This document shows, in pieces, positions 1 through 5,445 of a stretch of 10,842 nucleotides of DNA. The position numbers and the translations under genes are program-made. The notes under the pieces were generated by a model. The model ran no database searches. It saw only the letters and a list, made by a program, of their open reading frames with translations, and was not told where the DNA came from. Origin of the DNA: an uncultured Mycoplasmatota bacterium (GTDB taxonomy: Bacteria; Bacillota_I; Bacilli_A; RF39; UBA660); the NCBI GenBank assembly GCA_900553435.1, contig USDC01000012.1:1-10842 (forward strand). The letters run 5' to 3'. Position 1 is the first letter of the stretch. Every line of letters starts with the position of its first letter.

Positions 1-2018
1 ATGCAATTAAAGCTGTTTTTGATAGTTGGGAAAATGATAGAGCTAAAATATATAGACAAATGAATGATATACCATCAATTTGGGGAACTGCAGTAAATGT
101 ACAACAAATGGTGTATGGTAATATGGGACAAACTTCTGGTACTGGTGTTGCATTTACTAGAAACCCTTCTACTGGAGAAAATAAATTATATGGTGAATTT
201 TTACTTAATGCTCAGGGAGAAGATGTAGTTGCCGGCATTAGAACTCCAGAAGATATTAATACTCTTAAAGTAATTATGCCAGAGGTTTATAACGAATTTG
301 TAGAATATGCTAATAAACTTGAAGATTATTATAAAGATATGCAAGATATTGAATTTACTATTGAAAACGGAAAACTCTATTTATTACAAACTAGAAACGC
401 AAAAAGAACAGGGCTTGCGGCAATTAAAATAGCAGTAGATTTTGTTAAAGAAATAAAATTAACAAAAGAAGAAGCAATTTTAAGAGTTGATCCAAAAACT
501 TTAGATTCTTTACTTCACCCAACATTTAGTATGGAACAGTTAAAAAATATTGAGCCATTAACAAGTGGACTTCCTGCTTCGCCTGGGTGTGCATATGGAA
601 AACTATGTTTTAGTGCTAAAGAAGCGGTTAAAAGAAAAGCAAACGGAGAGGAAGATTTGATTTTAGTAAGAAACGAAACTTCTCCAGAAGACATAGAGGG
701 AATGAAAGAAGTGAATGCTCTTGTTACTGTTCGTGGTGGTATTACTTCTCATGCTGCGGTTGTCGCAAGAGGAATGGGAAAACCTTGTGTATGTGGATGC
801 AGTAACTTAAAAATAAATGAAGTTGAAGAAACTTTAAATATTGGAAATACAACTTTAAATAAAAATGATTATATAAGTATAGATGGTACGACTGGGTTAG
901 TTTATAATGCTAAATTAGAATTAGTTGATGCTAGTATAGGTGGAGATTTTGAAAAGTTTATGAGTTGGGCAGATGAGACAAGAAGAATGAAAGTTAGAGC
1001 AAATGCTGACACAGTTAGTGATGCAAAACTAGCAAAAAAACTAGGCGCAGAAGGAATTGGTTTATGTAGAACTGAACATATGTTTTTTGATAAAGATAGA
1101 ATATTTGCTTTTCGTAAAATGATACTTTCTAATACAAAAGAGGAAAGAGAAAAATATTTAGAAGAGATTTTACCATATCAAATAAAAGATTTTACAGAAC
1201 TGTTTGAAGCAACATATCCTGATTCAGTTGTTATTAGATATTTAGATCCACCTTTACATGAATTTTTGCCAAAAGAAAAAAAGGATATAATCTTTTTAGC
1301 TGATGCTATGGGATTAAATCATTTAGAACTTGAAAGTAGAATAAAAGATTTAAAAGAAGTTAATCCTATGATGGGACACAGAGGATGTAGATTACTTATT
1401 ACTTATGAAGAAATAGTAAGAATGCAAACTATGGCTATAATAGAAGCTCAAAAAGAACTTTTATTTAAGGAAAAGAAAATAAAACCTGAAATAATGATAC
1501 CTCTAGTTTCAGACATTAGAGAACTACATTACGTTAGAAAAATAATAGATGATTTATATAAAGAAATAAATGAAAAAGAAGGATTAAGTTTAAAATATAG
1601 GGTAGGTACAATGATAGAAGTACCACGTGCTTGCTTAACTTCAAGAGAAATAGCTAATGTTGCTGATTTCTATAGTTTTGGGACAAATGATTTAACTCAA
1701 ATGACTTATGGATTTTCAAGAGATGATGCTGGAGTATTTTTAGAAAATTATTATAAAAAAGGAATATTAGAAAATGATCCATTTGTTAAATTAGATAAAA
1801 GAGGAGTAGGGAAGTTAATTGCTATTGGTGTAAGAGAGGGAAGAAAAGTTGATGCTAAACTACTAATGGGAGTCTGTGGCGAACACGGAGGAGATCCAGC
1901 AAGTGTATTATTTTTTGAAGAAGTTGGCTTAGACTATATTTCATGTAGTCCATATAGAGTTCCAATCGCAAGACTTGCTGCTGCTCAAGCAACATTGTGT
2001 GAAAAAAAGAATAATTAA
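1..2018 (+). CDS. ppdK: Pyruvate, phosphate dikinase (5'-truncated by the window edge)
   Basis: Cytoplasmic enzyme that interconverts pyruvate + ATP + Pi with PEP + AMP + PPi. The reading frame is already open at base 3 and encodes 671 residues to the TAA stop; the family is about 870-880 residues, so roughly the first 200 (most of the nucleotide-binding domain) lie outside the window. Visible in order: the end of the ATP-grasp domain (NDIPSIWGTAVNVQQMVYGN, then TRNPSTGE); the swivelling phosphohistidine domain with GGITSHAAVVARGMG, whose catalytic His codon is at 750-752 and whose Thr two residues earlier is the site used by PPDK regulatory kinases; and the PEP/pyruvate barrel with GLCRTEHMFF, LDPPLHEFLP, FGTNDLTQ and the catalytic Cys in GVCGEHGGDPAS (codon 1875-1877). 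All expected active-site motifs are intact. The ATG at 60 is internal and not a start, because family-like sequence (AIKAVFDSWENDRAKIYRQ) continues upstream. Identification is secure. Confidence 0.97.
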   Translation, partial: AIKAVFDSWENDRAKIYRQMNDIPSIWGTAVNVQQMVYGNMGQTSGTGVAFTRNPSTGENKLYGEFLLNAQGEDVVAGIRTPEDINTLKVIMPEVYNEFVEYANKLEDYYKDMQDIEFTIENGKLYLLQTRNAKRTGLAAIKIAVDFVKEIKLTKEEAILRVDPKTLDSLLHPTFSMEQLKNIEPLTSGLPASPGCAYGKLCFSAKEAVKRKANGEEDLILVRNETSPEDIEGMKEVNALVTVRGGITSHAAVVARGMGKPCVCGCSNLKINEVEETLNIGNTTLNKNDYISIDGTTGLVYNAKLELVDASIGGDFEKFMSWADETRRMKVRANADTVSDAKLAKKLGAEGIGLCRTEHMFFDKDRIFAFRKMILSNTKEEREKYLEEILPYQIKDFTELFEATYPDSVVIRYLDPPLHEFLPKEKKDIIFLADAMGLNHLELESRIKDLKEVNPMMGHRGCRLLITYEEIVRMQTMAIIEAQKELLFKEKKIKPEIMIPLVSDIRELHYVRKIIDDLYKEINEKEGLSLKYRVGTMIEVPRACLTSREIANVADFYSFGTNDLTQMTYGFSRDDAGVFLENYYKKGILENDPFVKLDKRGVGKLIAIGVREGRKVDAKLLMGVCGEHGGDPASVLFFEEVGLDYISCSPYRVPIARLAAAQATLCEKKNN

Positions 2019-2061
2019 TTTATAAAAAGTTTTTTAAAAACTCTAAATAATAAACGATTTT

Positions 2062-2093
2062 AAAACTTCATCAAATGATGGAGTTTTATTTTT
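2062..2093 (+). terminator. Intrinsic terminator of ppdK
   Basis: An 11-bp stem (2062-2072 with 2077-2087; one G-U pair, the rest Watson-Crick) closes an AAAT loop and is followed by ATTTTT. It lies 43 nt after the ppdK stop and separates that gene from the next promoter. This is a textbook rho-independent terminator. Confidence 0.9.
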
Positions 2094-2127
2094 CTAGTCA
2101 ATATTTATATAAATTTTATATTTGATA

Positions 2128-2136
2128 TGTTATAAT
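2128..2136 (+). promoter_or_regulatory. Extended -10 promoter for the PfkB kinase / Smr pair
   Basis: TGTTATAAT is a perfect TATAAT -10 (2131-2136) with the TGn extension at 2128-2130. The hexamer 17 bp upstream (TATAAA, 2108-2113) is a poor -35, so the extended -10 probably compensates. Transcription would begin near 2143, leaving a short leader that carries the purine-rich SD GAAGAGGGG (2145-2153). Confidence 0.7.
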
Positions 2137-2159
2137 ATTTTTATGAAGAGGGGATAAAA

Positions 2160-3068
2160 GTGAAAGTATTATGCATTGGTCATGCAAGTTATGATATAAG
2201 CATGCCTTTAGAAGAATATCCTATAGAAAATATAAAATACCGAGTAAATGAAAAAATAGAATGTGGTGGAGGTCCTGCTTCTACTGCTGCATATTTACTT
2301 GGTTCTTTTGGTGTACCTACAGTTTTTAAAGGAGTTGTAGGAAATGATATTTTTGGAAGAAGAATAGTAAGTGAGTTTAAAGAAATCGGAGTTGACACTA
2401 GATATATTGAAGTAAATAACAAAGTTGATACTACTATTAGTTTTATAATAATAAATAAAAAGAATGGTTCAAGAACTGTGTTTAACTATGCATCAAGTTA
2501 TCCAATGCTTAGAAATAATGAATATGACTTTTATCCAGAATTTATTTTAATAGATGGCCATAATTATAGAGGAAGTAAACTGGCTTTAGAAAAATTTCCA
2601 AATGCAATTAGTGTAATAGATGCGGGAAGAGATGCAAGAGAAGTAATTGAACTTGCTGGCATGGTAAATTATTTAGTATGTTCAAAAGAATTTGCTGAGA
2701 AAGTAAGTAATATAAAAATAGATTTTAATAATAAAAAGACACTTATAGATGTATATGAATATTTAAAGAATAAATTTAAAAATATTATTGTAATTACACT
2801 TGAAGATAAAGGATGTTTTATAAAAGATGATGATGGGTATAAACTTATAACGGCAGTTAAAGTTACTCCAAAAGACACAACAGGAGCTGGAGATATTTTC
2901 CATGGTGCGTTTCTTTATGCTCTTACAAAGAATATGAGCTTGATGGATGCGTGTAAATTTTCTAATATATGTGCTGGACTTTCTTTAAGGCATATAGGAA
3001 CGAGAAATTCTATACCTAATTTAAAAGAAGTTGAGGAAATATTTTATTTTAATGAAAAAGCAAATTGA
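2160..3068 (+). CDS. PfkB/ribokinase-family carbohydrate kinase, substrate unknown
   Basis: Cytoplasmic ATP-dependent kinase of the ribokinase superfamily, 302 residues, close to the usual 300-330. The N-terminal nucleoside-kinase-like fold starts VLCIGHASYDI. The sugar-contacting glycine motif CGGGPASTAAYLLGSFG is at about 35-51, followed by GVVGNDIFG. The C-terminal PfkB signature DTTGAGDIFHGAF is at 239-251, with the anion-hole GAG (242-244) and catalytic base Asp245. The start is GTG at 2160, six nt after a GAAGAGGGG SD; no better in-frame start is visible. The gene follows an extended -10 promoter and its 3' end is overlapped by the Smr gene, so the two are presumably cotranscribed. Substrate specificity (ribose, fructose, fructose 1-phosphate, nucleoside or other) cannot be read from these motifs, and there is no adjacent transporter or sugar-pathway gene to suggest one. 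The TGA stop also shows that TGA is not read as Trp here. Confidence 0.9.
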   Translation: MKVLCIGHASYDISMPLEEYPIENIKYRVNEKIECGGGPASTAAYLLGSFGVPTVFKGVVGNDIFGRRIVSEFKEIGVDTRYIEVNNKVDTTISFIIINKKNGSRTVFNYASSYPMLRNNEYDFYPEFILIDGHNYRGSKLALEKFPNAISVIDAGRDAREVIELAGMVNYLVCSKEFAEKVSNIKIDFNNKKTLIDVYEYLKNKFKNIIVITLEDKGCFIKDDDGYKLITAVKVTPKDTTGAGDIFHGAFLYALTKNMSLMDACKFSNICAGLSLRHIGTRNSIPNLKEVEEIFYFNEKAN

Positions 3069-3315
3069 CCCTTTTACATATATGCTTCCAACCCTTGATC
3101 TTCATGGAGTAGACAGAGTTTATGCTAGTTATAAAACAAATGAATTTATTTTAGAGAATGTTAAATTAAAGAACAAAAAAATTGTAATTATTCATGGTAT
3201 TGGTACTGGAATTGTAAAGGAAAGTGTGCATAATACTTTAAGTAGAAATAAAAATGTAAGTGAATTTTATTTAGATGGTATGAATATAGGAGAAACTATT
3301 GTTTTTTTGAAGTAA
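3052..3315 (+). CDS. Small stand-alone Smr-domain protein
   Basis: An 87-residue protein that is essentially one Smr (small MutS-related) domain. The hallmark motifs are LDLHG (residues 15-19) and HGIGTG (48-53), followed by the helix IVKESVHNTL and a C-terminal strand ending in the TIVFLK stop. Smr domains are known as nucleic-acid-binding or nicking modules, for example at the C-terminus of MutS2 and in ribosome-rescue endonucleases; whether this free-standing copy cuts DNA or RNA cannot be told. The ATG at 3052 lies inside the pfkB-family gene, giving a 17-nt overlap, and suggests translational coupling; the only SD-like stretch (GAGGA at 3033-3037) is rather far, 14 nt away. A TTG at 3031 would add seven residues (MRKYFIL) but has only AAAGAAG directly against it, so ATG is preferred. 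Family assignment is good; the exact start is less sure. Confidence 0.85.
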   Translation: MKKQIDPFTYMLPTLDLHGVDRVYASYKTNEFILENVKLKNKKIVIIHGIGTGIVKESVHNTLSRNKNVSEFYLDGMNIGETIVFLK

Positions 3316-3329
3316 ATTTACGTAAATTT
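3314..3329. repeat. 16-bp perfect palindrome, candidate operator
   Basis: AAATTTACGTAAATTT is an exact inverted repeat centred between 3321 and 3322. It starts one base into the Smr stop codon, and its last two bases are the first two of the TTGACA -35 box of the next gene. That is where a dimeric repressor would block RNA polymerase. It is too AT-rich, with no loop or T-run, to be a useful terminator. The operator role is inferred from position and symmetry; no regulator is encoded nearby. Confidence 0.5.
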
Positions 3330-3356
3330 GACATTTTACTTGAAATTTGTTATAAT
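3328..3356 (+). promoter_or_regulatory. Consensus sigma-A promoter of the 182-residue gene
   Basis: TTGACA (3328-3333), a 17-bp spacer and TATAAT (3351-3356) match the vegetative consensus exactly, with an added TGn extension (3348-3350). The start point would be near 3363, giving a leader of under 20 nt that contains the GGGGG ribosome-binding stretch (3367-3371). Confidence 0.88.
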
Positions 3357-3379
3357 TAAATTAGATGGGGGTATTGGTT

Positions 3380-3928
3380 ATGGGTGAAGATTTATTTTAT
3401 TATAATTTATTGAATAGGACAATAAATGAGGAAACATTTGATTTGTTTTATAAAAAAATGAAAGAATTTTTATCTGATTCATGTATTTATAATTTTAAGA
3501 AAAATTCATTTGTTTCATATGATTTAGAAAATAACAAATATTTTGAAATTAAAATTGAAGGTAGAGTAGTAAAACTAAAGAAAGTTTCAAAATATGAAGA
3601 ATATGAAGATAATATTTGGTTAAAAGAACTAAACGATAATAAACATATACTTATATTTAACCACTCTAATAAAATTAATGAGCATGATGAAAATAGAAGT
3701 ACAATCGCAAAAGGATATTCATATGGCGTAGAAATGTCAAAAATAATACAAGAAATCATGTTACATGATGGTGAAGTTGTAGAAACTCACAAAGAAAAAT
3801 ACGTAAGAAGTGGAATGAAAGTACAGACTGAGATTGATGGAGAAGAATATTTTGTGCGAAATTCTCATAAAAAATATATTGAAGAAAATAGGAAGTTTAC
3901 TAGAAAAAAAAGAGTATATGAATATTAA
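3380..3928 (+). CDS. Hypothetical protein, 182 residues, family not recognised
   Basis: I do not recognise this protein. It is hydrophilic and highly charged, with no signal peptide or membrane segment, so it is probably cytoplasmic. The N-terminal part (1-40) looks helical. The middle (about 43-100) alternates short beta-like stretches (FEIKIEGRVVKLKKV, KHILIFNHSN). A Gly/Tyr segment, AKGYSYGVEMSKIIQEIM (110-127), is followed by a Lys/Arg-rich tail ending RKKRVYEY. There is one Cys (35) and no obvious catalytic motif. ATG 3380 is chosen because GGGGG (3367-3371) lies 8 nt upstream; the in-frame ATG at 3365 would be almost at the predicted transcription start and would swallow that SD. The gene is monocistronic in appearance, between the Smr gene and the infC operon, with its own consensus promoter. 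No terminator follows, and the next promoter begins two bases after its stop, so readthrough into the infC leader is possible. Confidence 0.75.
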   Translation: MGEDLFYYNLLNRTINEETFDLFYKKMKEFLSDSCIYNFKKNSFVSYDLENNKYFEIKIEGRVVKLKKVSKYEEYEDNIWLKELNDNKHILIFNHSNKINEHDENRSTIAKGYSYGVEMSKIIQEIMLHDGEVVETHKEKYVRSGMKVQTEIDGEEYFVRNSHKKYIEENRKFTRKKRVYEY

Positions 3929-3929
3929 C

Positions 3930-3958
3930 TTGACAAAGTCATATAATAATTATATAAT
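3930..3958 (+). promoter_or_regulatory. Consensus sigma-A promoter of the infC-rpmI-rplT operon
   Basis: TTGACA (3930-3935), a 17-bp spacer and TATAAT (3953-3958) match the consensus exactly. A second TATAAT at 3942-3947 is only 6 bp from this -35 and has no -35 of its own. Transcription would begin near 3965, about 126 nt before the infC start codon, leaving room for a regulatory leader. Confidence 0.88.
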
Positions 3959-3964
3959 TAACGA

Positions 3965-4077
3965 GTAACTAAAAAAGAGGAAAGTAGTGTGTCCACACTC
4001 ACCTGATTACTTATTAGTAATAGGTAAATGCCATAAAAATGGTTTTAACGTGGGCATATTGTGTCCACTTTTTTATT
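3965..4077 (+). promoter_or_regulatory. infC operon leader, probable L20-responsive attenuator
   Basis: The 5' region of the infC transcript can fold two exclusive ways. In one, 3986-3996 pairs with 4050-4060 in an 11-bp long-range helix (including G-U pairs) enclosing two hairpins: ACCT/AGGT plus ATTAC/GTAAT (4001-4024), and GCCAT/ATGGT (about 4030-4043). In the other, 4050-4057 pairs instead with 4061-4068 to make the terminator. The switch rests on a direct repeat of GTGTCCAC (3989-3996 and 4061-4068) competing for GTGGGCAT. In Bacillus subtilis this operon is autoregulated by L20 through premature termination in the leader, and a three-way junction resembling its rRNA site is the expected ligand-binding form. 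The L20 link is inference; the pairings are read from the sequence. Confidence 0.75.
4050..4077 (+). terminator. Leader terminator (attenuator) upstream of infC
   Basis: An 8-bp stem, GTGGGCAT (4050-4057) with GTGTCCAC (4061-4068), closes a 3-nt ATT loop and is followed directly by TTTTTTATT (4069-4077). It sits between the operon promoter and the infC SD, so termination here would silence all three genes. Its 5' arm is the strand claimed by the alternative long-range helix. Confidence 0.8.
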
Positions 4078-4093
4078 GGAGGTGTTTTAAATA
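4078..4093 (+). promoter_or_regulatory. SD and AUA start codon that fix the infC start
   Basis: GGAGGTG (4078-4084) is a near-perfect SD placed 6 nt before ATA at 4091. An in-frame TAA at 4088-4090 abuts the ATA, so the frame cannot begin earlier, and no ATG, GTG or TTG occurs at suitable spacing. Confidence 0.88.
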
Positions 4094-4609
4094 GCGAACA
4101 AAAATAAAGTTCTAATTAATGAGGATATCAAGTTTCCAGAAGTAATGGTTATTGGTCCAAATGGAGAACAAATGGGATTTAAATCTATTAGTGATGCACT
4201 TACTCTTGCTTCTTATGCAGGTTTAGACTTAGTTTTAATGTCTGAAAAACCTACTCCAGTTTGTAAAATAATTGATTATAATAAATATCGTTATGAAAAA
4301 CAAAAAAGGGAAAAAGAAGCAAAAAAACGTCAGAGAGAAAACAACTTAGAAATGAAAGAATATCGTTTAAGTGTAGTTATTGATAAAAATGACTTAGATA
4401 CAAAACTAAAAAATGCTAGAAAATATGCAGAAAAAGGTCATAAAATAAAAGCTACTATTAGATTTAAAGGAAGACAAATGGCTCATCCAGAACTTGGGCG
4501 TGAAGTTTTATTAAAATTTGCCAGTGGACTTGAAGACGTCTCAGAAATAGAACAAAAACCAAAAATGGAAGGTAGAAATATGAGCTTGCTATTAGCACCA
4601 AAAAAATAG
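4091..4609 (+). CDS. infC: Translation initiation factor IF-3, AUA start codon
   Basis: IF-3 binds the 30S subunit, prevents early 50S joining and proofreads the start codon and initiator tRNA. The 172 residues match the usual 170-180. The N-domain begins NKVLINEDIKFPEVMVIGPN, the classic IF-3 opening, and includes the signature CKIIDYNKYRYEKQK (58-72). A Lys/Arg-rich linker helix follows (about 69-85), then the C-domain with KATIRFKGRQMAHPELG (120-136). The start is assigned to ATA at 4091: a strong SD precedes it, an in-frame TAA abuts it, and the first ATG in frame (4145) would delete 18 conserved residues. Rare start codons (AUU, AUA, AUC) on infC are a known autoregulatory device, because IF-3 discriminates against them. 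It is the first gene of the infC-rpmI-rplT operon, behind a leader attenuator. Its stop overlaps the SD of rpmI. Confidence 0.96.
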   Translation: MANKNKVLINEDIKFPEVMVIGPNGEQMGFKSISDALTLASYAGLDLVLMSEKPTPVCKIIDYNKYRYEKQKREKEAKKRQRENNLEMKEYRLSVVIDKNDLDTKLKNARKYAEKGHKIKATIRFKGRQMAHPELGREVLLKFASGLEDVSEIEQKPKMEGRNMSLLLAPKK

Positions 4610-4621
4610 GAGGAGAAAGTT

Positions 4622-4810
4622 ATGCCAAAACAAAAAAAACATGGTGGAATAAGTAAAAAATTAAAAGTAAGACCTGGAGGAACAGTAAAAATTGGTAGAC
4701 CAGGTGGAAACCATAATACAGGTAAAAAGAATACAAGTTTTAATAGAAAGAACAGAAAAGGATCTGTTTTATCAAATGCTGATTCAAACAGATACAAAAA
4801 TGTAATGTAA
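4622..4810 (+). CDS. rpmI: Large-subunit ribosomal protein bL35
   Basis: A small, very basic protein of the 50S subunit, 62 residues, normal for L35. It starts MPKQKKHGGISKKLKV, equivalent to the family MPKMKTHRGAAKRFK, and ends with the family-like KGSVLSNADSNRYKNVM. The central stretch is glycine-rich and somewhat divergent, but basic residues are kept. The ATG follows an AGGAGGAG SD (4608-4615) by 6 nt; that SD begins inside the infC stop codon, so translation of the two is likely coupled. It sits between infC and rplT as in most bacteria and shares their leader control. Confidence 0.95.
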   Translation: MPKQKKHGGISKKLKVRPGGTVKIGRPGGNHNTGKKNTSFNRKNRKGSVLSNADSNRYKNVM

Positions 4811-4823
4811 GAGGTGACAATAA

Positions 4824-5387
4824 ATGACAAGAGTTAAAGGCGGAGTAGTCGCTAGAAAAAGAAGAAAAAAAGTATTAAAGGAAGCTAAAGGATATTTTGG
4901 AAGTAAGCATAGATTATTTAAGACTGCACAAGAACAATTAATGCATTCTGGGGAATATGCTTATAGAGATAGAAAACAAAATAAAAGAAATTTTAGAAAA
5001 TTATGGATTACAAGAATAAATGCTGCTTGTAGACAAAATGATATTAGTTATTCAAGATTTATTAATGGCTTAACAAAGGCAAATATTGAAATAAATAGAA
5101 AGATGTTAAGTGAAATGTCTATTACAGATCCAGAAAGCTTTACTAATTTAGTTAATATTGCTAAAGATGCTTTAGATGGTAAAAAGGTGGAAGTAGAAAA
5201 AGCAGAAAAAGAAACTGTTAAGAAAGAAACAGCTAAAAAAGAAGAACCTAAAAAGACAGAAAAAACTGATGAAAATAAAAGTCTTGAAAAACTAACAGTT
5301 AGTGAGTTAAAAAATCTTGCTAAAGAAAAAAACATTAAAGGTTATACTTCAATGAAAAAAGCAGAATTAATTAAAGCTCTAAGTTAA
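4824..5387 (+). CDS. rplT: Large-subunit ribosomal protein bL20 with a C-terminal Rho_N/SAP-like extension
   Basis: L20 is an early 23S-binding assembly protein and, in Firmicutes, the autorepressor of this operon. Residues 1-118 are a normal L20: [55 protein letters not shown] and the end [16 protein letters not shown]. The protein then continues to 187 residues, while L20 is normally about 115-120. Residues 119-151 are a Lys/Glu/Thr linker, low in complexity and probably disordered. Residues 152-187 ([18 protein letters not shown], then [16 protein letters not shown]) fit the helix-extended-helix pattern of the Rho N-terminal/SAP-like nucleic-acid-binding module. The frame is continuous, with no sign of frameshift. 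SD GAGGTGA (4811-4817) lies 6 nt before the ATG. The stop codon lies at the loop/3'-arm junction of the operon terminator. The extension's function is unknown; nucleic-acid binding is inferred from the motif. Confidence 0.94.
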   Translation: MTRVKGGVVARKRRKKVLKEAKGYFGSKHRLFKTAQEQLMHSGEYAYRDRKQNKRNFRKLWITRINAACRQNDISYSRFINGLTKANIEINRKMLSEMSITDPESFTNLVNIAKDALDGKKVEVEKAEKETVKKETAKKEEPKKTEKTDENKSLEKLTVSELKNLAKEKNIKGYTSMKKAELIKALS

Positions 5388-5398
5388 GAGCTTTTTTT
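5373..5398 (+). terminator. Terminator of infC-rpmI-rplT, overlapping the rplT stop
   Basis: An 8-bp stem, AAAGCTCT (5373-5380) with AGAGCTTT (5387-5394), encloses a 6-nt loop, with a T-run at 5392-5398. The 5' arm encodes the last residues of L20, and the TAA stop (5385-5387) falls at the loop/3'-arm boundary. Confidence 0.88.
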
Positions 5399-5415
5399 AA
5401 TGGTAAAATTATCAT

Positions 5416-5439
5416 AAAAAAACTACCAAATGGTAGTTT
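5416..5439 (-). terminator. Terminator of rpsD
   Basis: An 8-bp perfect stem (5420-5427 with 5432-5439) and 4-nt loop. Read on the minus strand it is followed by an uninterrupted run of seven T (complement of 5416-5422), 7 nt after the rpsD stop. On the plus strand the downstream bases (TTTATTCTTTT) are weaker but could give some backup termination of the convergent infC transcript. Confidence 0.88.
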
Positions 5440-5445
5440 ATTCTT

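Noticed and set aside
60..62. ATG at 60 as the start of the dikinase gene
   Set aside because: Conserved dikinase sequence continues in frame back to base 3, so the gene simply runs off the left edge.
2023..2042. AT-only inverted repeat (AGTTTTT/AAAAACT) right after ppdK as a terminator
   Set aside because: Almost no GC pairs and essentially no loop; the real terminator is the 11-bp stem at 2062-2087.
3060..3072. TGA of the PfkB gene read as tryptophan (mycoplasma code)
   Set aside because: Readthrough would add only a short unrelated tail, all other Trp codons are TGG, and the kinase already has its normal length.
3365..3379. ATG at 3365 as start of the 182-residue protein
   Set aside because: It would sit at or within a few bases of the predicted transcription start and contain the likely SD; ATG 3380 has good spacing from GGGGG.
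3487..3759. Minus-strand open frames inside plus-strand genes (here, and within pfkB-family, infC, rplT, ezrA and ftsK)
   Set aside because: They encode Ser/Leu/Phe-rich low-complexity products typical of the reverse complement of AT-rich genes, lack SD sites, and overlap well-supported genes.
4028..4036. Two-codon mini-ORF ATG CCA TAA in the infC leader, as a possible leader peptide
   Set aside because: No convincing SD, and its bases are explained by the GCCAT/ATGGT hairpin; likely chance.
5209..5280. Lys/Glu-rich repeat-like stretch in rplT as a frameshift or misassembly
   Set aside because: The frame is continuous, the stretch links to a recognisable C-terminal motif, and codon use matches the neighbours; it reads as a linker.
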